Program-made: the position numbers and the translations under genes
In this document: positions 1 to 5,172 of the stretch, one piece after another
Position numbering within the stretch: position 1 is the stretch's first letter
How the letters are laid out: every line of letters begins with the position of its first letter
The notes under the pieces: model-generated
The model's database searches: none
Seen by the model: the letters and a program-made list of their open reading frames with translations, nothing else
Told to the model about the DNA's origin: nothing
DNA from: an uncultured Gammaproteobacteria bacterium
GTDB lineage: Bacteria; Pseudomonadota; Gammaproteobacteria; Arenicellales; Poriferihabitantaceae
Assembly: GCA_938021685.1 (NCBI GenBank)
Contig: CALIFM010000210.1
Span: 1 to 5,172, forward strand
Direction: 5' to 3'
DNA: 5,172 bases

Positions 1-4
1 AGCC

Positions 5-1021
5 ATGATATTACAGCAGACCACTGAACACTTAGAGCAAAGCCCTTCTGGCCAGCTGCGGCATTTTTTAACCACTTCGAGCCACGATCGCGCGATGCTA
101 GAGCGCATTCTTGATTTAGCCGAGACTTATATTGACTTTAAGAAACAAAAATTGCTTACCGCACCGCTGCTAGAAGGCAATACAGTGGTCAATGTGTTTT
201 TTGAACCCAGCACCCGCACCCGCACTACTTTTGAGATTGCCGCCAAACGATTATCGGCCGAAGTTATCAACTTAGATGCCAGCCGCATGTCCACGACCAA
301 AGGCGAATCGATTTTGGATACCATCCATACTTTAGAAGCGATGCACGTGGATTTATTTGTAGTACGCGACGGCGCTAGCGGTGCAGCGCAGCTAATTGCG
401 CAACACGTGCCGGATCACATCAAAGTAATTAACGCCGGTGATGGGCGCCATGCCCACCCTACTCAGGCGATGCTGGACATGTTTACTTTACGCCATGAAA
501 AAGGCCACATTGAAGGCCTCACCGTGGCGATTGTGGGTGATGTATTACACTCAAGAGTAGCGCGTTCGCAAATTCATGCTCTACGCATATTAGGCGCGAA
601 AGAAATTCGTGTCATTGGTCCACGCACATTAATTCCGACCAAAATTGAAGCAATGGGAGTCAAAGCCTACTCCGATATGGACGAAGGCTTAAAAGATGTG
701 GATGCCATCATGATGCTACGCTTGCAGCATGAACGCATGGATGGCCAGCAGATCCCAGGACAACAAGAGTATTTTTACCGATTCGGACTGAGTGAACGCC
801 GCGTTGCCTTAGCCGCCAAAGATGCAGTCGTCATGCACCCTGGACCAATGAACCGTGGCTTAGAAATCGCCTCAGACGTAGCAGATGGCCCACAATCAGT
901 AATCTTGGCACAAGTAACCAATGGCATCGCCGTACGTATGGCCATCATGACCTTACTATTAGCCGATCCAGGTGCAGCCACGCGCCGTATGGCACAATAT
1001 CAAGCGGCAGCAACGTTATGA
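5..1021 (+). CDS. pyrB: Aspartate carbamoyltransferase catalytic chain (class A type)
   Basis: It condenses carbamoyl phosphate with L-aspartate to N-carbamoyl-L-aspartate, the first committed step of pyrimidine synthesis in the cytoplasm. The carbamoyl-phosphate loop STRTRTT is at residues 69-75, the swinging-loop lysine is K99 in STTKGE, and GDGRHAHPTQ (145-154) carries the active-site histidine. R184 lies in LHSRVARS, R239 and Q241 in MLRLQ, and HPGPMNRG is at 278-285. All catalytic positions I can place by eye are present. At 338 residues it matches the Pseudomonas-type chain (about 334), longer than the roughly 310 of E. coli; in the Pseudomonas type an N-terminal extension is linked to nucleotide effector binding. 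The ATG at 5 is chosen because the family's N-terminal region begins soon after it, but the frame is open to the left edge and the ribosome site is outside the window, so a start further upstream is possible. The stop overlaps the next gene, pyrC', indicating an operon. No pyrI-like regulatory chain gene is seen. Confidence 0.96.
   Translation: MILQQTTEHLEQSPSGQLRHFLTTSSHDRAMLERILDLAETYIDFKKQKLLTAPLLEGNTVVNVFFEPSTRTRTTFEIAAKRLSAEVINLDASRMSTTKGESILDTIHTLEAMHVDLFVVRDGASGAAQLIAQHVPDHIKVINAGDGRHAHPTQAMLDMFTLRHEKGHIEGLTVAIVGDVLHSRVARSQIHALRILGAKEIRVIGPRTLIPTKIEAMGVKAYSDMDEGLKDVDAIMMLRLQHERMDGQQIPGQQEYFYRFGLSERRVALAAKDAVVMHPGPMNRGLEIASDVADGPQSVILAQVTNGIAVRMAIMTLLLADPGAATRRMAQYQAAATL
1018..1021 (+). 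other. ATGA stop/start overlap of pyrB and pyrC'
   Basis: The TGA stop of pyrB (1019-1021) lies inside ATGA together with the pyrC' ATG (1018-1020). The bases just before it (caagcggcagcaacgtt) contain no strong Shine-Dalgarno match. Coupled translation would favour similar amounts of the two subunits, which suits an equimolar complex; this last point is inference. Confidence 0.9.
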
Positions 1022-2295
1022 GCACACTAGCAATCATTGGTGGCCGAGTCATCGACCCTAAAAACGAAGTGGAGGCTGTTAGCAATGTCTATATCAAAAA
1101 AGGCCGCATTATCGCCATCGGCAAGCGTGCACCAAAAAACTTCGACAAGGCGCAACAAATTGACGCTACTGGCCAAATCGTCTGCCCAGGATTAATTGAC
1201 CTTTGCGCACGAGTCCGCTTGCCCGGCGCTGATTCCGCCCACGCGCTCAAAAAAGAGCTTAAATCTGCCGTGGCTGGCGGCGTAACTCGAGTAGTCTGCC
1301 CTCCTGATACCCGACCGGTCATCGACATGGCAGCGACTGCCTTATTAGAACAAGATTTAGCCAATGATATCGGCCTTGCACGGGTGCACCCATTGGGAGC
1401 CATGACCCGCAACTTGGACGGCGAAGCATTAACCGACATGGCTATGCTGAAAGAAGCCGGTTGCGTCGGTGTAAGCAATGCATTACGCCCTATCGTCGAC
1501 ACACTTGTAGCACGGCGCGCAATGCAATATGCCAGCACTTATGGCATCAAGGTGTTTTTAACCCCGATCGATTCTTACTTGCAAGGTAACGGCTGTATTC
1601 ACGAAGGCGAGATCAGCACGCTGCTTGGCTTGCCAGCCATTCCCGAATCGGCTGAAACAGTGGCAGTTGCGCGCGATTTGGCGCTGGTAGAGACAGCCAA
1701 TGTTCAGGCGCACATCCATCTAATCTCCTCAGCGCGCTCGGTGAATATGATTCGCAATGCTAAAAAGCGCAGTTTAAGCGTGAGCGCAAGCGTATCGGCG
1801 CACCACCTACACCTATCTGAAGATGATATGGTGGCCTTTGATGCTAGCTACAAAGTTCAGCCTCCGTTACGAAGCGAACGCGACAAGAAAGCCCTGCGCC
1901 AAGGTATTAAAGACGGCACCTTAACTGTTGTCTGTTCTGATCATCACTCGCGCGGCAAAGACACCAAATTAGTGCCATTTAGCGAGGCATCGACCGGCAT
2001 CGTTGGTTTACAGACGCTGCTGCCACTAACCTTAAAATTAGCGGAGCAAGGCGTTTGCAATTTAAGCGAGGCCATTGCTTTATTAACCGCTAACCCAGCG
2101 GCAGAAATAGGTCTTGATACTGGTCATTTAGGCATTGGTAGCACAGCCGATATTTGCGTGTTTGATCCAAACAAAGAATGGCAACTTACCAATAAAGCTT
2201 TATTCAGCCGAGGCATCAACACTCCATTTTTAAATCAAACGATGCAGGGCCAAGTCAGCCATACCTTAATCAATGGTAAAGCAGTATTTGGTTAA
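1018..2295 (+). CDS. pyrC': Non-catalytic dihydroorotase homologue PyrC', partner of PyrB
   Basis: This 425-residue protein has the amidohydrolase/dihydroorotase fold: an N-terminal beta segment (1-55), a TIM-barrel core and a C-terminal segment with the usual GSTADICVFDP (374-384). It is almost certainly not an active dihydroorotase. The HxH of the usual DxHxHLRxPG motif is C63-A64-R65; the FSDDG aspartate falls at N154/A155; the histidine of the HCED motif is T182; the histidine of the CHIST motif is L235. Only the late catalytic aspartate, D308 in VCSDHH, remains. In Pseudomonas such a PyrC' (about 423 residues) is a required structural subunit of a dodecamer of six PyrB and six PyrC'; that role is inferred here from linkage and degeneration. 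The start overlaps the pyrB stop (ATGA) with no good Shine-Dalgarno sequence, suggesting reinitiation after pyrB. An automatic 'dihydroorotase PyrC' label would mislead; an active enzyme should be encoded elsewhere. Confidence 0.93.
   Translation: MSTLAIIGGRVIDPKNEVEAVSNVYIKKGRIIAIGKRAPKNFDKAQQIDATGQIVCPGLIDLCARVRLPGADSAHALKKELKSAVAGGVTRVVCPPDTRPVIDMAATALLEQDLANDIGLARVHPLGAMTRNLDGEALTDMAMLKEAGCVGVSNALRPIVDTLVARRAMQYASTYGIKVFLTPIDSYLQGNGCIHEGEISTLLGLPAIPESAETVAVARDLALVETANVQAHIHLISSARSVNMIRNAKKRSLSVSASVSAHHLHLSEDDMVAFDASYKVQPPLRSERDKKALRQGIKDGTLTVVCSDHHSRGKDTKLVPFSEASTGIVGLQTLLPLTLKLAEQGVCNLSEAIALLTANPAAEIGLDTGHLGIGSTADICVFDPNKEWQLTNKALFSRGINTPFLNQTMQGQVSHTLINGKAVFG
2292..2295. other. Shared TTAA: overlapping convergent stop codons of pyrC' and cysM
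   Basis: Read on the + strand, TAA at 2293-2295 ends pyrC'. Read on the - strand, TAA at 2294-2292 ends cysM. The palindrome TTAA therefore serves both genes, leaving no intergenic DNA. I see no GC-rich hairpin with a T tract on either side, so transcripts from the two strands probably run into each other's coding regions. Confidence 0.95.
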
Positions 2296-3185
2296 AACAC
2301 GTCAGTACTTAAATAGCGATCACCACGGTCACAGACAATGCTCACAATAATGGCATTGCTCACTGTTTTACCCAACTGCAAAGCTGCTGCAAACGCCCCG
2401 CCGGATGAAATACCACAAAAAATGCCCTCTCGCTCAGCCAATTGCTTGGCTGTCTTTTCAGCCAGCTCTTGCGACACATCAATGTATTGGTCTACCCGCT
2501 GAGCATCAAATATTTTAGGCAAATAGGCTTCAGGCCAGCGACGAATACCCGGTATAGACGCACCCTCTTTAGGCCGCACCCCAACAATTTGAACACTAGG
2601 GCTAACTTCTTTCAAATACTGCGACACCCCCATAATCGTTCCAGTAGTACCCATTGAGCTGACAAAATGGGTGACTTGTTGCTGTGATTGCTGCCAAATT
2701 TCTGGCCCGGTAGACAAATAATGCGCATCGGGGTTGTTACTATTAGAAAACTGATCCAGCAATAAACCTTCGCCGCGCTGCTGCATCGCCAGCGCCAAAT
2801 CACGTGCGCCTTCCATGCCTTCATCGGATGAAACTAACACCAGCTTTGCCCCGTACACACTCATGGTAGTGCGTCGCTCTTGGCTCATATTGTCAGGCAT
2901 GATCAAGATCATTTTATAGCCCTTAATCGCTGCGATCATCGCCAGTGCAATGCCGGTGTTACCACTTGTTGCCTCAATGATGGTATCGCCTGGTTTGATC
3001 TTGCCTGCACGTTCGGCCTGCACAATCATATTTAACGCCGGGCGATCTTTAACCGACCCAGCTGGGTTATTACCCTCAAGCTTGGCAAGATATACATTGC
3101 CATCATCCGGCGCCATGCGCTGTACCTGCACCAGCGGAGTATTGCCAATAGCCGACTCAAGAGTCATGAAGTTAGAAGTATTCAT
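2292..3185 (-). CDS. cysM: Cysteine synthase B (O-acetylserine sulfhydrylase, thiosulfate-using type)
   Basis: This cytoplasmic PLP enzyme of fold type II makes cysteine from O-acetylserine and sulfide, or S-sulfocysteine from thiosulfate. PLP binds K46 in NPAGSVKDRP (40-49); the PLP phosphate loop is GTTGT (179-183), the substrate loop is TSGNTG (73-78), and GISSGG (258-263) holds the serine near the pyridine nitrogen. The motif IPGIRRWPEAYLP (211-223) is the CysM hallmark: R215, R216 and W217 match the E. coli residues linked to thiosulfate binding, which separates it from CysK. The ending CDRGDRYLST (285-294) is typical; the protein stops four residues later (297 in all), lacking the short tail of E. 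coli CysM (303). The start at 3185 is the first in-frame ATG, preceded by only a weak ribosome site (cggtaaat). The internal ATG at residue 7 lines up with the E. coli start and is a real alternative. It lies 29 bases after recJ with no visible promoter or terminator, so cotranscription is likely. Confidence 0.95.
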   Translation of the reverse strand: MNTSNFMTLESAIGNTPLVQVQRMAPDDGNVYLAKLEGNNPAGSVKDRPALNMIVQAERAGKIKPGDTIIEATSGNTGIALAMIAAIKGYKMILIMPDNMSQERRTTMSVYGAKLVLVSSDEGMEGARDLALAMQQRGEGLLLDQFSNSNNPDAHYLSTGPEIWQQSQQQVTHFVSSMGTTGTIMGVSQYLKEVSPSVQIVGVRPKEGASIPGIRRWPEAYLPKIFDAQRVDQYIDVSQELAEKTAKQLAEREGIFCGISSGGAFAAALQLGKTVSNAIIVSIVCDRGDRYLSTDVF

Positions 3186-3214
3186 ATTTACCGTCGCACT
3201 GTGATGTTGACCGC

Positions 3215-5005
3215 TTAAGCAATAAGCTCTATATGTTGAATAATCAGCTGCACACTTTGCACGCCGCGAAACTCATTCACATCTAAACTATACACTGCTT
3301 TGATCGTTTTGGGGTTCGTGGGTTTATCGGGCGAGTCCAAATAGCGAAAGGCAATCGCGTCAATGCTACGACCACCCCCAGTTTTGCCAGCGCTTGGCAC
3401 TTGCAAAGTCAGTTTTAAGTGAACCTTCCCAACTAGTCGCGCATTAAGTACTTCAAAGGTACCATCAAATACTGGTGCAGGAAATGCTTGCCCCCACGGA
3501 GCCAAAGTTCTTAATTGCTGTGCCAAATCTAAGCTAAGCTCAGTTTCTTGCAAAGGGCCGTCGCTTAGCACCGCATTGTCATTTGGCAAGTGTTCAGTCA
3601 AGCGCTTAACTTCGTCATTAAAGGCTTGTTCAAACACAGCAAACTTATCTGCTTCAATACTGAGACCTGCTGCCATTGCATGCCCACCAAATTTGATAAT
3701 CAATCCCGGATGCTGAGCATTTAAAGTTGCTAACACATCGCGAATATGTACCTGCTTAGTTGAACGACACGAGCCTTTGAGGTGACCATCTTCACCCGGC
3801 GCAAACACCGCAGTGGGCAAATGCAATTTATCTTTCACTCGCGAAGCCACCAGCCCCACCACGCCCTCATGCCATTGATCATTAAACAAAGCTACGCCAT
3901 ATTGTGTTAGCTTGGCTGGCCAGTCCATCGCATCTACCGTTGCAAAAGCTTCTTGTTGCATGCCCTGCTCAATACTTTTACGTTCTTGGTTGATGGCATC
4001 TAGTTCTTTAGCCAGTTCACTTGCTGCATGTGGGTCACTGGCCAACAAACATTCAATGCCCGTGGAGATGTCCGCCAAGCGCCCTGCCGCATTAAGCCGC
4101 GGCCCCAGCACAAATCCTAAATCATTCGCAACTAACGAAGCCAGCGGCCGCTTAGCTATCGCCATCAAGGCGCGCACCCCTGCGCGAGTACGGTCACTGC
4201 GCATACGCGCCACACCCTGCGCCACCAAAATACGATTATTATGGTCTAGCGGCACTAAATCAGCAGCTGTGCCCAAGGCTACTAAATCAAGCATGTCTAC
4301 CAGCGGCGGTGGTGCCAAGCCTTGTTGCTCAAACCAATCTTGCGATTGCAAGTGCGCACGCAAGGCTAACATCAAGTAAAACACCACACCTACACCCGCT
4401 AACATCTTACTGGGAAAGTCACATGCAGGCTGATTAGGATTAATAATCGCCACCGCTTCAGGCAACATATCACCAGCCAGGTGGTGGTCAGTCACGATTG
4501 TATCCACGCCGTGCTGCTTTAATAGTGCAATACCGTCAATACTTGCGATACCATTGTCTACTGTGATCACCAAATCTGGTGCGCTTTGAACGATATCTTG
4601 CGCGAGTTTTAGCGACAAACCATAACCATATTCAAAACGATTCGGCACACAATAGCCTACTGATGCCGACCCCATTTGTTGCAATGCCTCAATCGCCAGC
4701 ACCGTAGAAGTGGCTCCGTCTACGTCATAGTCACCGACAATCAATATGCGTTGCTGCTGTTGCAATGCTGCCACTAAGCGCGCAGTAGCGGCAGTCATAC
4801 CATAAAGTTTATCAGGACTGATCAGATCACTTAATGAATGACTGATTTGCGCAGGCTCTTCAATGCGACGATTACGCAAAACCCGCTGCACCACTGGATG
4901 ATAATCCTGTAAAGCATTCGATTCGCTTGCTGAAGTAACAGGAGCTGCTTGCTCATCATGGCCTGGTGCTACCTCACCGCGCCGCTTAATCTGCATTGCT
5001 GTCAT
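3215..5005 (-). CDS. recJ: Single-stranded-DNA-specific 5'-3' exonuclease RecJ
   Basis: RecJ degrades single-stranded DNA 5' to 3' in the RecF pathway, mismatch repair and base-excision repair. DHH-family motifs appear in order: GDYDVDGATS (91-100) with metal-binding D92, D94 and D96; VDNG (149-152); the namesake TDHH (172-175); and LGTAADLVPL (244-253). The second half has GPRLNAAGRL (301-310), then the DHHA1 motifs HEGVVGLVASR (379-389), KGSCRST (410-416) and FGGHAMAAG (439-447). The C-terminal 130 or so residues correspond to the OB-like domain. All expected metal ligands that I can place are present. At 596 residues it is slightly longer than E. coli RecJ (577), mostly through a loosely conserved, alanine- and glutamine-rich N-terminal stretch (about 10-35). 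The ATG at 5005 directly follows the VOC stop. The ATG at residue 4 gives MQIKRR, which resembles the start of E. coli RecJ, so the start is uncertain by three residues. Confidence 0.97.
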   Translation of the reverse strand: MTAMQIKRRGEVAPGHDEQAAPVTSASESNALQDYHPVVQRVLRNRRIEEPAQISHSLSDLISPDKLYGMTAATARLVAALQQQQRILIVGDYDVDGATSTVLAIEALQQMGSASVGYCVPNRFEYGYGLSLKLAQDIVQSAPDLVITVDNGIASIDGIALLKQHGVDTIVTDHHLAGDMLPEAVAIINPNQPACDFPSKMLAGVGVVFYLMLALRAHLQSQDWFEQQGLAPPPLVDMLDLVALGTAADLVPLDHNNRILVAQGVARMRSDRTRAGVRALMAIAKRPLASLVANDLGFVLGPRLNAAGRLADISTGIECLLASDPHAASELAKELDAINQERKSIEQGMQQEAFATVDAMDWPAKLTQYGVALFNDQWHEGVVGLVASRVKDKLHLPTAVFAPGEDGHLKGSCRSTKQVHIRDVLATLNAQHPGLIIKFGGHAMAAGLSIEADKFAVFEQAFNDEVKRLTEHLPNDNAVLSDGPLQETELSLDLAQQLRTLAPWGQAFPAPVFDGTFEVLNARLVGKVHLKLTLQVPSAGKTGGGRSIDAIAFRYLDSPDKPTNPKTIKAVYSLDVNEFRGVQSVQLIIQHIELIA

Positions 5006-5172
5006 TTATCCTGCCCCGCCCCCCCCTTTTCGGCAAACCACTTCAACATTGTGTCCATCCGGATCAATGACATAAGCAGCATAATAGGATAGCCCATATT
5101 GCAACCTTAGTCCTGGCCTTCCGTTATCTTTGCCACCAGCTGTTAAAGCTATGCGATGAAATTGATCGACTG
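5006..5172 (-). CDS. VOC/glyoxalase-bleomycin resistance fold protein, C-terminal part only
   Basis: This is the last 54 codons of a gene whose start lies beyond the right edge, read in the frame beginning at 5170. The fragment runs from VDQFHRIAL to the stop TAA at 5008-5006. The segment GLSYYAAYVIDPDGHNVEVV is the typical final beta-alpha-beta repeat of the vicinal oxygen chelate superfamily. The glutamate in NVEVV (fragment residue 43) sits where these proteins usually place a metal ligand. Family members are typically 120-130 residues, so roughly 70 are missing. The substrate cannot be told: the fold includes lyases, dioxygenases and antibiotic-binding proteins, and this subgroup is mostly uncharacterised. 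The odd KGGGGAG tail is encoded by a G-rich tract and is probably unstructured. The stop abuts the recJ start, so the two are likely in one transcript. Confidence 0.88.
   Translation of the reverse strand, partial: VDQFHRIALTAGGKDNGRPGLRLQYGLSYYAAYVIDPDGHNVEVVCRKGGGGAG
5009..5012 (-). promoter_or_regulatory. Probable ribosome binding site of recJ
   Basis: On the - strand, caggataa precedes the recJ ATG: AGGA ends three bases before the ATG at 5005 and twelve before the second ATG (4996-4994). Neither spacing is ideal, and the upstream GGGG at 5017-5014 may also pair with the 16S tail. The site overlaps the last codons of the VOC gene, consistent with coupled translation, and does not settle which ATG is used. 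Confidence 0.45.
5019..5026. repeat. C8/G8 homopolymer tract at the VOC-recJ junction
   Basis: Eight consecutive C on the + strand read as G8 on the coding (-) strand, preceded by A4 and followed by C and G4. It lies within the last codons of the VOC gene (the glycine tail) and 13 bases before the recJ ATG. Tracts of this length can change length in replication, and this one may also be misread by sequencing. Confidence 0.9.

Noticed and set aside
1089..1538. Open frame of 149 codons on the - strand inside pyrC'
   Set aside because: It is antisense to a well-supported gene, has no recognisable motif, and its composition is what the opposite strand of pyrC' would give.
1018..2295. Annotation as an active dihydroorotase (PyrC)
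   Set aside because: The metal-binding histidines are replaced at every position I can align except one aspartate, so a non-catalytic PyrC' is the better call.
3213..3220. Palindrome GCTTAAGC at the end of recJ, considered as a terminator
   Set aside because: The eight-base palindrome has no loop, low GC content and no following T run, and cysM starts about 30 bases downstream.
3228..3233. TATAGA on the - strand upstream of cysM, considered as a -10 box
   Set aside because: At the proper distance upstream there is AGTGTG, not a plausible -35 box, so a cysM promoter cannot be supported.
3847..3854. Chi-like octamer GCTGGTGG on the - strand within recJ, with a second copy at 5133-5140
   Set aside because: Two copies in 5 kb is near what chance and codon bias give, and the Chi sequence differs between bacterial groups; the recombination theme of recJ is no evidence.
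3912..4379. Open frame of 155 codons on the + strand inside recJ
   Set aside because: It runs antisense through the conserved DHH-DHHA1 region of recJ, is rich in serine, alanine and lysine in low-complexity order, and shows no domain.

Overview
This is a housekeeping stretch of a proteobacterial chromosome with balanced base composition and almost no non-coding DNA. The protein families point to the gamma- or betaproteobacteria. The pyrB gene overlaps a degenerate dihydroorotase-like gene, the arrangement known from Pseudomonas and relatives. The CysM has the proteobacterial arginine-arginine-tryptophan signature, and the RecJ is full length. Genus cannot be fixed by reading alone, and I see no sign of phage, transposon, plasmid, CRISPR, tRNA or rRNA sequence.

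Layout: on the + strand, pyrB (5-1021, aspartate carbamoyltransferase catalytic chain) overlaps pyrC' (1018-2295, non-catalytic dihydroorotase homologue) through ATGA, so the two are one translationally coupled unit. On the - strand, a gene set is read from the right edge leftwards: the C-terminal end of a VOC/glyoxalase-fold protein (5006 to beyond 5172), recJ (3215-5005, single-strand 5'-3' exonuclease) and cysM (2292-3185, cysteine synthase B). The VOC stop and the recJ start are directly adjacent (TAAATG), and recJ and cysM are separated by only 29 bases. The two units converge tail to tail, and their stop codons share one TTAA palindrome at 2292-2295, so there is no intergenic space or terminator between them.

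Functionally, pyrB and pyrC' are expected to build the large class A aspartate carbamoyltransferase complex of de novo pyrimidine synthesis. In it PyrC' is structural, so a working dihydroorotase must be encoded elsewhere. recJ acts in recombination and mismatch or base-excision repair. cysM makes cysteine, or S-sulfocysteine from thiosulfate. The three - strand genes have no obvious shared pathway and are probably grouped only by transcription.

I found no convincing new biological system. The points most worth checking are the loss of nearly all metal ligands in PyrC', a G8 homopolymer at the VOC/recJ junction whose length would alter the VOC tail and its coupling to recJ, and the fully overlapped convergent stop codons.
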